A DNA stretch of 64,000 bases from assembly GCA_002633005.1 (NCBI GenBank), contig NMRA01000369.1:346502-410501 (forward strand). Direction: 5' to 3'. Shown here piece by piece: positions 26,701 to 41,700 of this stretch. The position numbers and the translations under genes were made by a program. Each line of letters opens with the position of its first letter. Position 1 is the stretch's first letter. The notes below the pieces were generated by a model. The model searched no databases, had not been told where the DNA came from, and worked only from the letters and a program-made list of their open reading frames with translations. Source of the DNA: Phoronis australis. Its lineage: Eukaryota > Phoronida > Phoronidae.

Positions 26701-29700
26701 TGTATATCCTATTATCTCCACCATACTGTGTCCCAAACTGGTGAGATTTTAAAATGCCACTTTTGAACCCAATTACAATTAAAAGACAGGAAATTGTAAA
26801 ATTGAACTGTACTAGTTTAGAGTGATCTATCTGGGGCGTGTTGTGATGTATGTGTTTTTACACCTGATCTTGCTCATCTCTCCTGGGTTGGCAAACTGCT
26901 TGAGCAAGGTTGATAACCTGTTCCTTAATCAAGGGCTCAGTATATCTAGGGATGACACCTCAAAGGTTCCAGAACCTCAATGATAAACACACCTCATGTC
27001 CATGTTCATTGGTGCACAACTCAGCACAAACTATCTACAGCCCATCTGTGGCTGTCAGTTCTACATATCAACATGCTGTTAGTCCCCTAGATAAACATAC
27101 CCAGCAGCAGCACACCAGTCTGATTCTCAAAGCCCAGGTCTAAATGAGTGTACAAGTGCAATTTGAGCGACCTCCAAGAGCTAAGTGGAAGCACAGTGTT
27201 GTAAACTGTCTGGCACACTGCCAGTTTCAATGGAGTTGGTGTTTCTCTGAAAATGTGGGCCAGTGCCTGATGCAGTCATGTTGGCGATTTGATACCCTTT
27301 TGACATTTTGTGGCTGACTTTACTCATGTAGGAAGTGTGAGTGGGCTGTTACTCATTCATTCACTCTTGTGTCAGTGGTCTTTACATACCTCTCATAACC
27401 ATGACATCATTCATGGTGAGAAATTAGCTTTGGCCGAATCAAGAGTTACTGTTTCTTGGTTTTTGAATAACGTTCAAGAATTGAGAAAATGGTGTTTTTA
27501 ACTGAATGAATACATTTTGTCTGGAACACTAAAATCTTTCAACAATACACAATTAATATAAGATCAAACTTGTCAACCTGTTCTCTGCAAAAATTTCCCA
27601 TGCGCTTTCTGACAAAAAAGGTGTGACGTTTTAAGGCTACTTACTATAGTAAAATTGATCTGTAATTTTATGAGCTTGGTCTATGAACAATTTTCTAAAA
27701 GCAAACTCAACTTATCTTGGCAGTTAAGTCAATGCTTTGCTAATACTGGGTTTAACTTGGTGCTAAAATGCCATGGGAAATGTGTTAAGATCTATCAGTG
27801 GTTGATTTACACTGGACACAGTTCTCCAGAGTCCAGATGAATCTAATTCAGACAATTGGTGCTTTATGCAGTTATGTGTCAAGCAAAATAACCTAACAAC
27901 TTCTCCCATAGCTATGGTATGGACCAAGTCTGATTTCTAATTCTGTGAAAGTTGTGACATGTTTTGTTTCAAATCATTAGTTGTTTTTAAATGTTAACAA
28001 GCTTGGGGCTATATTCAAAGGATTCTGTGTTTGCCTGTCGCAGCTGACTCATCCACTTAAAGTAGGGGAAGACAAAGGGAATCAGTATTCATAGGTTTCA
28101 AGAGTGTTATATCATCAACCATCTGGGTCCTTATAAGCTGTCTCCAATAAGCAGTAATACCATCACATATGATAAGTTCAAACTGCAGTCTGATAAGCTT
28201 GTTCAACTAAAGCTGCAAACAAAGCCGATTTTCAAACAACTTGAGCCGATGTTTACACCGAAATACTCATGTTTGTGAACATCAGTTGGACATCCATACC
28301 ATTCTAGCCTGTGCTGATCATGGCTAATTTTCAAACTAAGATTACTACACTCCCTCTGCTGGAGACACTGGATCTTGTTAGCCACAGGTGATTTTCACAT
28401 TTTTAAGAATTCTTAAGTATTGTAGGATATTTTTTTCTCAGAGATTTTCACAATTTAGATCTTGCTTTTAAATGTAATTTATACTTTATAAGTCAGCTGC
28501 TGTTAATAAATGGTGAAGGCAAAAATTTGAAACTCTAGTCAAGTTACTGATGAATCTTCGAGCTAAAGCAATAGATGAACCTCCATAGACCTTATTCACG
28601 CAGTCACCGTTTTACAAATGAGCCTGTTTTTAGGTTTAACAAACAATGCATTTGAGACATAAATATAACGAGGTACGCAAAAAATTTCAATTTTGCTCTG
28701 TGATTAAGTGCGGAATGCATTGTTTTTAAAACCTAAGAGGAAGCTCTTTGTAATATGCATTTGTGTGAATAAGGTGGCCGTGATCAAGTAATACCAAAGA
28801 TTGAAAACAAAAAGGTTACGCCCAGGAACATGCTCTGAAACAAACATTGCGTTACATCCTGGCTTTAACCCAGATTTATTTTTTATTGATGTCCAAATTC
28901 ATCAGATGATTATCTAAGACTGGCAAGAAGTGGAAAACAAAAGCGACGCCAGAGTGTAGCATAAAAACCGTGTTTCAATATTTGGCAAATATCATCCTCA
29001 GCCACTAAGGTCAAACAGAGAAGGAATGCTCACTTCACATAACAGTGCATGACAAAGAATCTGTCAACATTAGCTACCAGCAATATTGCAGTCATTTCCA
29101 TGCTGCACGCTATTGTTGTTTTTGTTTTCCACTTCTTGCTTTTAATTTGACAAGAAACTAACATTACCGGTAATTACCGCTTTATCAAAGACTAGGCTGT
29201 GCCTCACCTGAGGAAGATGGCAAATTCTCATGTTCTTAAAGCCCTACATAAGTTCATGGTTGGTTGTTTGAACAAACAGGTGCACTGAATATGAACAGTG
29301 TCATCAACCAGTTAAATATGACCGTGAGGGTGATCATTCTGATTTCCAATATCTCGCTGTATTAGAATTTGGAAACCAACTTTTACCACACCGGGCGTGG
29401 ACCGTAAAAACTTCAGCCGTTCAAAATAGCATTTACCGCAGAACCCTGAACTTCCAAACATACTTTATCACTCTCACCACAGACTATTTTCAACTGCAAG
29501 CTACTGAAAAGACATCACATAGAATCTGGGTTGTGCACTTAGTTTTTTGTGGTGTGTGATAAGGTTGAGCGCCCATAGTAAGAGCTGGTTTCCCTCTCCT
29601 GACTATCTGTGCTAGTATGTCACAGCATTTCTCAAGCATTGACTGTTCATTGACAATGGCCAGTTTCATTCCTGTCTTTATTCATTCTTGCCTTTATTCA

Positions 29701-32700
29701 ACCACCTTTATTCAACCATTAATGCATTGCTGTCTCTAGATCCTTTCTATAATCAATAGGCTGATGTTTGAACAATGACTGGCATGTGTTGTGCTCAAAC
29801 TAGCATGACCAGACTTTCAGACTTAAAAAGAGTTTGGCATTTAGAGAATTAGGAAACAGTTGCTGAGCCAGTTCAAGGGTATTCTTTGTAATTGGCAACA
29901 ACAAAGCAGCTGTTCTGTCTTTGTTAGCCAATCAGCCTTTACAGATTTACTTAGTAATAGAACATACCAATTACCCAACACTCCACTGTTTCTCAAGTAG
30001 GCCTAACTTTGTAGACTCTATCTCAGGGTGTTATTGTAGTTGATAACACTTGAAAGTACGTACAAAATTATGGAAAATATAACATGCTTTTTTGTTTTCC
30101 TCTTTTTGTAGGGCCTCGTTGACAAGTATGTATAAAACTAAATATCTACAAAACTAAAGATATCAACTCAGTAAAAGTGTTCTATACAATTTGATTTTTT
30201 ACTTTTACTAATCTCACCGTGTCCTTTTGAGTTATCAAAAAGAAAGGTAGACTGATAATAAATGATTACTGGATCAAATTTTGTTTATGTAAAATGGTGA
30301 AGATGAGATCTCAAAAACACAGTACATTTTCAATTTCATTTTATGCCAGAAAATGAACAAAATTACAATATCAATGTTTTTTGACATTTTCATCTAAATG
30401 CTCTTACAAAAACCCAAGTTCTAACATTGCACTGAGTACAAATGACCATTAGGATAGCAGTATGTTTCCCATTTGTTACTGTCATAAAACCAGGAACTGA
30501 ATAGCTGTGCTAATATCAACTTTTGTCCAAGGGTGTAAATGCAATTGGTCAGTTTTCAAGTAGAGTTTTGCTAGGCTTCGATGGTTGTTTTGAAGTTAAT
30601 TCTGTTGACGCATGCATATAGTACGTTAAGTTAAACCAACTTTATCTCCTATTGCAGTTTTGCACACTATGCCTTCTAAACATGTACCAGTCACTTTATA
30701 TATAATATATCGTGTCATTTCAAGGCCCTCGATGCCTTGGTTTTGATACAGAATATCGGCCACATTCCCCAATGCAAAATATAAAATTTTGTGAAATCCC
30801 TATCATTAAAAAATATTAAAAAGTTCTCCTTCAATGATTAACAAATTCTCCCGAGAATCAGAACCACTTACAAATACCCATTTCAGAATCTAGATAAAAC
30901 CCTAGGATTTTCCTTAGCACTTTCTCAGTAGCAAAAATGCCAGTCTGTGTGAACGGCTACAAGTGTCTCTTCTATTGGCGTTTTTCACTAGCACTTTTGT
31001 AGCCTGATGGCTCAATCAAAGGACACGCGCATTAAACAATCTATGATAGAGAGTGAACATGTTTTACATCAGTTTTCAATTTAAAAGTGACTCAGCGACG
31101 AGGAAACAAACTAACTGTTGGCAAAAATTTCCCTTTCACCGAAAACAACCATTGAATTACCCTTTCACTGAAAAAAACTCTAAACCTCACAGACAACTGT
31201 GGCTACAATTCTTGGGTTTTAGCCTATGGAACTGCTAATGCGAACGTAGTATAAGCGATTTGAAACATTTCTTTTGGTGGTGGTGACAGAGGAAGGAAGA
31301 TTTTCCACTCAACCAAAACATCTCCCCCCGTAGAAGGTACAGGCACCTTTCCCCTCAAGGGAGAGGGCCCATTTCAGAATCCTTGTAAAGTGTAACTTGG
31401 AAAGAATCAATGAAACTAGTCAGACCTGCATTTAGAAGATACATGAATATTATGTTCATTTTCCTTTTTACTGTTTTATACTGCAATGTCATGAGTGCGA
31501 CTCTTACTCTAATCTAACAAGTGTAGTCCTGCCGTTTTGCGACTACTAGCAAAGTGTACTTTTTATTTTAGGCGAGTGAAGATGGATGACCAGGATCAGT
31601 TTTACGACGATGAGTTCCTCAAACTCAGCTCCTCTCCAAGTCAGCAGTCTATTCAGAGCAGCAGATCACCGTCCTCTATGTTTATGGTCAAGCGGAGGAT
31701 TGACTCGCGTCTCGCCAGCAGGTCTGGCAATCTATCAGCGCGCAACTCTCGTAGCTCATTAGACACGTCGGCACCGCATCTGCACGCAACAGTACGTGAC
31801 AGGAACGCCTGTATGTACAACAATGAGGCGATGGCAGACGTCCACTTCATTGTGGGAGGTTTAGGAAACAGCCAGAGAATCCCGGGTAAGATCCAGGCTT
31901 GTGTATGTTATCTAAGCACTTCAAAGCAGGTTGTGTATGTAAACATTAAAGGTTAACTTTTTCCTGCTAACTTGTCCAGCTTATCAAGGTTGCCACGGTT
32001 GTGGTATCAGAAGTGCGTTATTTTTTGTCCCGTCTAATTTGAGACAAAGATGTCTTGTGGGATCTCAGCTCACTAAACATGGTAACTTGCACATAACAGT
32101 TTGAGGCATCATAATTACCACATCAAGGCTGTAAATAGTCTAGTTTAATGAAGTTGCTGGATTTTATAGCTCACTTTCAAAGTCAAGTGTTAGGTCACCA
32201 TGACAGAACCCTCAATTAAGCCTAAAAGCTGATGTAGGACACAAGAATGTATACCCAGTTGTCCTAATGCTGCAATTCCCCTGTTTTGAAGAACTTTAGT
32301 CTATAGCAAAGAGTAAATTGTCATCGTAGCTCCTCTGAGAATAGGAGGATTAAACTGCAGAATGGGGAAGTCCTGTGTTATAGGAAAGAATAAATTATTT
32401 ATGGGAAGAGCAATCACTAGTGAGCGTGATGCAATATACGTTTTTAATTGCGAGTGCCAATCATTTACGCCATCGGGTGTTAAATCAAGATAGAACTGCG
32501 GATAACACTGATAAATTTGCTTTCCAGAGAGGAGTTAGTGGTAAATTAAGGGGGAGTTGCAAAAATTAGGCTTTCTATAGACCAGAGTTGTCATGATGAA
32601 AGGAAGTAAATGACGGTGTTTTAAGTGGTTGTCCAGCTGCCGGGCTGCGATTCACATGGCACTTTTTGGAGTTCTTAGTATTAACAAGGAAAATACAAAA

Positions 32701-35700
32701 AATCCACTTCGGTAAAAACCATAGTTTTATCTTTGTCTGAATAAATGGATGTTGGTGAGTGAATTTTTCCTAAACATAGTTTGTTGACATTTTTGTCGTA
32801 AATGAATGCAAATGTGGAATTTGCAGATAACTAATTTCAAATATGGATTTCAAATTCACACAGTTGCCTCACTTGCTCTGTCTTATTAATTCAGAACAGA
32901 TGGGGATTAGGTAGTGTAGTATTTCTCAGTATGGTGAAGATCAACTAACTTTTGGTTTAAGCCTGAAAACATGACTGTGAAATGTTCATTGAAATGATGG
33001 CAATATCTCTAATTCGCTAAGAAGTTAGTCTTCAATGCATACTGTTATCCAGTCCTAAAGACAGGATTGATGAAACCAAACCAGGATGTTTACGAATCAA
33101 GTGTGAGTTATTCTCTTGGTATATAAATATGCTGGGCTGAAATCTCAACACAGGTTCCTGTTATTAACCATCTGGTGTGGGGGGGGGGGATACTGCTAGA
33201 CTGCTAGTGATTTAGAGGAAGCAACAATGTATGTTTTCTCATGACTCAGCTCGGGAATTAATGTGACATTTAGAATCTAAAGTGAAAGCATGCTCTAAGC
33301 TGTTATTTGTATGCAGGCATTTTGTGCCAGTAATTACGAGTTTCCAGATTTAACAAGTATTTATACGACACCTGTACAGTCAATAAAAGTGACACCTGTA
33401 GGGTTAATGCAGGTGTCACTTTCATTAGGATGTATGTGTATACATCGTCATTTGGTGGATCAGCCCCCCACCCTTACTTTTGAGACAATAACATCTCACC
33501 GATTCCGGACAAAAATAATTGCCAAAGTTCACTTTCTTCATTTTCAACAATGCCTAAAATTTTTCAAAATGCTGTCTATTGGTGGATGTGGTACAGAGCT
33601 TGAATAGGTATCATTCTGCTACTGTAAATCATGAAAATGTGTGTGAAATAATGCATGATTTCACCTGTTTGCCTTATTGTGTCCTATACTGGTGAGATTT
33701 TATAGTACTCAGATTTGAGCTTCAACACAGCTGAATCTTTACAGGCCTACTTCTTAGGAACTGGTGAATGCCAGCCATAGTTTAAATTCCTAACAAAGAA
33801 TTAATCCTATGAATGGCCAAATATCAATTTGTGTTTGTTCTGGTGCTTTCCTTTGAGAAAACACCCATTGCCACCAATTAGTACGTTTGTGATTACCGGC
33901 GGTGATATTTGCATTATGAGGACCAGTAAACAAAAGCTGCGTAATTTAAGATTTGGATGATTGCATTACTTGGACTAATTGCTGGCCATTCATATGGTAT
34001 TGATCTGAATCTCTTGTTGCTTGGCTTGTTTTGAGTAGATGGATTGCTGTTAATTGTACTGAAACTGCATATTACAATTAGAAAGATAACCGAAACCTAG
34101 TCAGCGTTACTGCATGAGCAAAAGAAAGAGTAGATGAAATACCAAGTGATATCCAAGCTGTTAAGATTACAATTACACATATGTGTGTCTCTGGAAAACT
34201 CGCCTGATTGATTTCCATAGGCATTTGCAGCTTCGCTTATGTTGTCCACTAAGTCCACTGACCATACAAAAATCAATTATCTTCTTTAGTGATGACCAAG
34301 TTGACCTTTCTAAATGTTAATGTCTACAGGTCACAAGTATGTGCTGGCGACGGGAAGTTCAGTGTTCCATGCCATGTTTTATGGCAGTTTGGCTGATGGT
34401 CGTGGTGAGGTAGTCATACCTGACGTTGAACCTAAAGCCTTCCTCAATATGCTCAGGTAGGGGCACCACATATACCTCCGGTTAGACAGTTCCAACAGGT
34501 TTCGTTGACCTCATAAAAACAGACTTGCATTCAATTTAGACATTTTGATTGTGTTTGGAAAACCTTCAAAACTTGCCAAATGTGAATTTAATGAATTCTA
34601 ATAGTAATTGAATTAGAAGATGTCAAAGTGCAACACTTTTGTGAACTTTTTATTATCCAACTAAGTCTTGTTGGTCGAGTAAAACTCACATAAGCCACAT
34701 CTCACCAAGATCGTACTTGAGAAAAGCAAAATATGACTCATCGGAGCACTTGCTTGTAAAAACTAATTAAAAACTGTTCCAAAAAACTTTTTACTACATG
34801 AATCTTACTGTATTTCCAGTCTATGAGAATGACATGCTATTCGAATGTGTTATAGGTATCTCTACTGTGATGAGATTGACCTGGAGCCAGACACCATCAT
34901 GGCCACTCTATATGTGGCCAAGAAATACCTAATTCCTCACCTAGTCAACGAATGCGTGTCCTTTCTTAGCACAAGTCTCAACGCCAAGAACGCCTGTATG
35001 CTACTCAGTCAAAGTCGGATGTTTGCCGAGGAGAAACTGACACAGCACTGCTGGGAGGTGATCGAGGCTCAGGGAGAGGAGACCCTGAAGGCGGAGAGCT
35101 TCACGGACATTGACCAAGACACACTGAACACCATCCTCAGTCACGAAACGCTCAACATGAGCGAGTTACTGCTGTTCAGGGCCACCATGAGGTGGGCTAG
35201 AGCGGAGTGTGCCAGGAGGGAGCTTGAGCCCTCTGTGGAGAACCAGAGAATGGTTCTGGGGAAGACATTGTTTCTACTGCGCATACCCACGCTCAGTCTG
35301 GAGGACTTTGCTAACAACGTCGCCCAGTCTCAGATCTTGACCGTTCAGGAGACGCACGATATTTTCATGTACTACACAGCCAAGGACAAGCCGCTGCTGC
35401 AGTTCCCCACCGTCCACAGAAAAGGTCTTAAGCCCATCTGCTGTCGCCGATTTCAGTCGTCGGCATTCCGCAATAATCAATGGCGATACCGCGGTCGCTG
35501 TGACAGTATTCAGTTCATGGTCGACGACAGAATATTCATAGCTGGCTATGGTCTGTATGGATCGAGCAAAGGCAAGACAAAATACAAAGTGAAATTAGAG
35601 CTCAAGCATAACTCGCTGATGTTGGGCGAAAATACGGCTGAGCTGGAAACACCAGGTTCGAGTGAAATATTTCCAGTCATGTTTACTACACCGGTGCAAA

Positions 35701-38700
35701 TTGAGCCAGGTAGATTTTATACGGCTAGTGTAACACTAGAAGGCTCTGAACTCAGCTTCTTCGGTCAGGATGGACTCTCTGAAGTGCAATGTGACAATGT
35801 GACATTTCAGTTCCAATATTCATCGGACAGCACTAATGGAACAGGGGTTCAGCGAGGTCAAATACCAGACATTATATTCTACCACCAAAAGAACTAAAGG
35901 CCCCGTCTGCCGAGCAATGGAACGTATCGTAAACATGTTTTTTGTTGTAATCCTACAGCCTGCAAGCGTGTTATGGATCCATTCAGGATCATGATAAAAT
36001 TTACAGGACGGAGTTTTACAAGTTTCTTTTTTATTACTGCTGTGCTTTTGTTCTTTACATTGTGAATCAATGTATTGTATGAAGTTCATCGATGTTAAAA
36101 TTTCTGTAGGGTAAAATAATGTCTACTCTAGGAATGTACAGTGACTATTTAAGAGAAGTAGAGTGATAGTGAATTGCAAATGAGTATCAGTTGGTAGTTA
36201 TAACAAAAGGCAAGGTGCAAGTAGTCTTTTTATGCTCACAACAAAAACTTAGAAAATCTCACCAAAATTGATTAGTTATGACAAGAACAATGAAAATATT
36301 GAAGGAAATGGATAATTATTGGGAAATTTTGCCAAAAAATGAGACTGATTTTTGAATGTTTGATGTCTCGATATTTCTTAAACTTTTCTTAAACTGCAAG
36401 TAGTGAAATTGCCATTCTTTCAAAAATTGACGGCAAATTTAAATTTGTGAGAGAAGTAACAGTTCAGTCTCTACTGTGATCCAAGGCTGTCGACAATCTT
36501 ACTTTAAATTATAGTTTGACTAGTATGTGAGCTGTATGTAAATGGTTGTAAAAGTGCTTTTTCTACCTATATTATTTATTGACACTTTAGTATCCTGATA
36601 TAGTAGCAAATGAATGTGTCAGTTGCGCATTTGTGGCTAGATCCTGTGAGACAAGATGCCAACAGCAGGGCACAACTGCATTAGGTCAGATTAGACGATA
36701 ATTTATTTAAAAGTGTAATTAGCATTAGTTAAGTGGACTGTATAATTAGGTTACTTGAAATACTGCTGGGCAGTATGGATTTATGATCTGTCATAAAACA
36801 TTCATGAGCCACTTAGTCCTGTAGTGACAGCGGTTCTCGAGGTGTTTTATACTTAGATAATGTACAGTTGCACGGCGTCATGGCAGCAAGACGACTCGAA
36901 AAATCTCCAGGGGGTTAAAATGGGACTACGCTGTGAAATGATAACACAGTGGGGTACTATTTACAGAGCATTTGATGTAAATATAGAGAATGTGATATTC
37001 CGTTTTCAAAACGTATCATTTGTCTGTGTACAACCCAAGAATACCTAAATTATGTGAATTTCGTTTGAAACGTCCAATTCCGTGAAAGGAATCGAATTCT
37101 TTGAATCCCGTCCATTTCTGTTATTATCAGAAAACGAAGGTCTCGATATGTACATCAGAGCTTATCCTTTGTGTATCATTGTGTATCATTGATGGGAGGG
37201 GTTTGTAATTTGGGAACTTTGTTGTGTGTAAGTTACAGGGTTAGAAAAATAGTACACTCCTTTTGTGAAGGTTGATCTCTGATGACAGGATCCGACTCGG
37301 GTCAGTTTCTCGACACCCAATGCCAGAGTAAATACAACACAGTGAAACTAGCAAACATCAGGTTGAACCAGGAGAGATTTTCAACCAACTTTTAATCAAT
37401 CCTGAAAATATCTGAAGAGCAGAGTGCATGGCTACACTATGTAGTGTTGTCAGAGTTTGGTCATGATTCAACCTACGTCAAACCTATGCAAATTGACACA
37501 CTTTTAAGCACATCTCAAGGCGAGCTGGCGAAACTGTGTTAATTCAAATATATGTCGTAATTCAGCCAGTTAAATAACATTTGTTGACGGATTAGTCTTT
37601 TGAGAATATTGCGTGCAAGTTTCATGGGATCCATTTCCTTGTTTTAAATTAAACTTTGTGTACAAAAGCCGTTAACTTTGACTAGGATTATTTAATGGTG
37701 CTTTCTAGTGTTCGTTAGTATAATTAGTTTCACTACTTGACATGTTGTGAAACGGAAAACAAAGTCATCAATTATGTTTTCTATTGAACCTTAAATTGCA
37801 ATATTGTGGCGTGCACTATTAATTTCGGGAAAAAAATTATTGTATGAATGTACATAGTCATGCTAACTGTAATTAAAGTAATAATAAATTGTAATCATTT
37901 TGTAAGTCAATCCCAACTTCTGTTATATGGTGTATAGCGTCTTCTCTTACTCCTGTATTCTGCAGGGCTTGGAATTTTCCTTCGGTTTCAATTTTCTCTT
38001 ATTTGATTTCCATTTTTTGTCATTATTTTGATTTTTTTCATGCAAAAACATTTATTTCAGTTAAATTTTACAACACAAAAATATTTTTATCGCCCAAGCC
38101 TATTTGTGGAACAACACATCACGTGGAAAATTTTCCTCTTTTTTGTCATTGATCATTCCAAGCTCCGATTCTGTGACGTGAATACCTAGGACTTATTTAA
38201 GACAAAGTGGTGACATGAGCCAGACTTGGACAAGATTGAATGTGTCAGTGCCATACCAATTAATAATTTTTGCCTTCTAGGCTCATGAACGACCACAGCT
38301 GTTATCTATTCATTCTCGCCATTACAACCTGAAAGCTACACAATCAACCATTCTGTGCATACTGAGGATGGTTGACATTCAGTTGTTCGGTTGACATTCA
38401 TTTGTATCAAACGGCAAGCAAGACAAGTCATTCAAAGTATGTCAACTCCACCCGTATATTGCAAATGCACTTAATACGACAACTCCCAGCAGTGAACAGG
38501 TTTAGTAACAATCCAACTCACAGTTCATTTACAACATTCACACAGTTCTTACCTATGGCTGGTACATTTATGTGTAGTTCCCTTGACAACTGCAGGTACG
38601 TCTTGCCAAGTGTAAACACATTGACCTACAAATATAAATCAAAGCCTTTAAGCACTGAAATGTTCAATAACCAACACCACATGAGTTACGAACCAATTGC

Positions 38701-41700
38701 ACCGAATTACACAGAATTGTCGAGTTCTGGGGTTCTGCGAGGGGGGGGGTTAAGTGTGCAATAAACATGCACCTTGTGTCAAACATTGCCTTGATTGAGA
38801 CCACTTGCAGATATAAAATCAATCTTGTCATGTTCCTTGCTCCGATTAGAAATGATTTCTAGGTTTGAGAACTGACAGACCATCAAGTGACAGGCCAGGC
38901 TCCTTAACATCCTCGTCAGAGCAGGTTACTGTCAATTGCTGAAACTAATGGCCAACTGGGGAATGAAAACTCACTAGGTGGCGCTAGTATAACAAGGGTC
39001 CTAATCATAAAAAGCCTGCATTTGGGTAGTCATTGTGATTGCCCATACATGACCCCAATGTGATGATCTGCTTTCTGCTCTCAATCTATTCAGATGTTAA
39101 AAAGAGGGGCCTTTCTCACAAGCACCTCCCAAGTGTTAACAAAGCTTTCAAAAAGCAATTAACTTATGATGAAACTTGACGTTTTTGACACCTGAGTATA
39201 GTTGACACCTGCGTGCACTGCATGTCGCAGCTAAACCAATTTGGACTTGTTTACCACGAGCCTATTCCCAGGAATTGAGATCTGTCTCAACTTCCAAACT
39301 TTGAAACTTCCACAACCAGCAAGTTAGTCAAAATTAAAAACAAAACTTAGGTCAAACCTAAGATCTCTTTCTTGAAATGGACTTGAGACAAATTTAAGTT
39401 TTACCTTAAAGTTGACTGAAATTTAAGATTCATCTTATCTAAGTCAATGGAACGAATCCCATGTTTATTACTGGAGCAAGTCCTCAAGAAACGGTGAGAG
39501 TGCTTTACAGGTAAATGAGACAATCGCTAATTGATCTCAATGGATTCCTATAGCCTAGTTAGATTACACAATTGTCCAAAATGAACCAGACTGAAATATT
39601 GGCTATTGTGAGGATAACCCTAAACTATATATTGCGTGACAACTAAAATCATGAGCCATATCCATTCATTAAGGGTTCAATTCAGAAAATATTGCTTTAA
39701 GGACTCAAAGAGCCATCCCTGGGTAACACTCGAGAGATGCTATTCTTACAAATGAATAGTGCCATCAAACTGAATATTGTCCAACACACAGGACTTCACG
39801 TTGTCAAGCAAATGCAGTATTCAATTGCATGTAGACCTGAACAGTGAATTTCGATATGTGACCAGTCCACTCTTTTTCAAAATCAGTATCAATAAATAAT
39901 AGGTATTTATAATTATTCATTTCGCTATTCATCTTACAATTCGTGTACAAACCTTTAAATGCTAGTCCAAATGCACCCCTACGTGAAAAGCACCAATTGA
40001 CTCTGTGCCATCACAGAAGACAATCTGTTACATGTCTTGTGGATAGTAATAATCATTACAAAGGCCCCAGATCCTGAGAAACGGCAACACTTTGATAAAA
40101 CGTGTCCACATTTTAAGAACCAGTTGATGCTTGTTATTCAGAGGAGAAAACTAGTTCTCAAAATCGGGCACGTTATATCAGAAATAGCTCCTCCACTGAA
40201 CAACAGGCATCTAACTGGTTCTCAAAATCCAGGACCCCTGTAAACGACTAACTAGTGCACTAGTGCCCCTTGAACAGCAGCTTGTCATGGTGAGAAATTC
40301 AACCCACAGTCTCAAGATACCCAGTGCCTTGAACACTAGACCACCATTGAAGCACTGTCAATAGATATCTCAACATCGAAAGAAGAGAAATTGTCACAAA
40401 TGTTGAATAGAAATATGTGAAACGTACCTGCAAAATGTCACTAAAATCCAGTAACATGTCTGTAGAGTTTAGTTAAGGTTGACAGTACCAGGATCACAGC
40501 AAATCACCTTAAAATAAAACCACTGGGAACATGTGCTTACTAAGTCTATTAATCTTAAGCCCCACACAGCAGTTTCAGACCCCAATAAATAGAATTAACA
40601 CCAGTGATTTTTTTCTGTAAAAGCAATCAATAAACTACATGGAATCCTTGGTGTCATCATGAGTAACTAAAAAATCAAATGCCAACTCTCTGTTTAAAAA
40701 AAACGAGTTCCACCCTAAAACATGAATGGAAACACAAAGGGTTTCATGGGGAACATTGCGTGGGGCTTTAAAGTCTTACTGCTCTTGCACATGCAGAGTT
40801 CAACCGATGTCACAGCGCCACCTATATGGAAACATGGCCCTGTAATGATGATGAAAGGCACATGGAATTCCGTGTGTGGGCTTCAGTGCGCATGTCTTGG
40901 TTTGGACGTTTATGGTAAACATATGTTGTGGGAATGAACTGGAAATTATAGTGAATTGTTTAGTTGTATGTTTGACGGCTTGTAATCTTGCATGCGCCTG
41001 AACTATAGACTTAGTGCATGTTAAAATAAAACTGCGCCACTGTCACAAAAATAGACTCAACTTTGAACATTGTACATGGGTATTAGGATTCAGAATAATG
41101 GCAACTGCTGATTTGAGAGAAGTAAAAAAAATCATTCCATGATTTTAGACTCCATTAATTTATGTCTCATTAGTTTTAAACTTTTAGGTAGAACTTCAAA
41201 TTTCTCAGGAAATTAATACCTTATTTCCCAATGTATGGATATTTTAGGGCACCTTCACTTCCCCATTTGTGTGCCACTCTGGACTACTCATGCCCAAAAC
41301 TCTATTTTTACACACAATATTCCCCTTCATTCATATTCTATCTTCCCACACCCACATTATGTGCTCGTGTACAAACCAACCCTCCTCCCACACATTATTT
41401 GTGACCCAAGACGCTGGTTTTCTAATCACAAAGTTTACAAATTTGTATTAACCTCACAGGGTTGCTGTTTAATTTTTGTTCAATAAAATATCTGAATAAC
41501 TTAAAATCAAATAGAAATTATCTTTTTTTAATATATACTGTGAATGTTACCTAGTTTATTGTCGATCGTTTACCAATACTTGCACATATCAACATTGTTG
41601 AATACAGAGTGCATTAAATAGCACTTGCACTGCGTCATTAACAAACATTGTCAATTTATGAATATTTGCTTCATTTTGGATTTCATTTTTACACATTCAA

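Larger units (their letters stand above)
23304..38552. other. 15-kb BRF1 intron hosting BTBD6
   Basis: This is the largest BRF1 intron, between the exons encoding ELHINVPAI and [16 protein letters not shown]. Besides BTBD6 it contains a GC-rich palindromic element (25988), a tRNA-like SINE head (26440-26540), two MITE-like elements (28590, 28924), a small hairpin (33386-33422) and long AT-rich stretches in which I see nothing else. A possible BTBD6 promoter and untranslated exon is near 24090-24172. Confidence 0.7.

Noticed and set aside
33386-33422. MicroRNA precursor
   Set aside because: The 13-bp stem with an 11-base loop is too short for an animal pre-miRNA; it is more likely a chance or repeat-derived hairpin.
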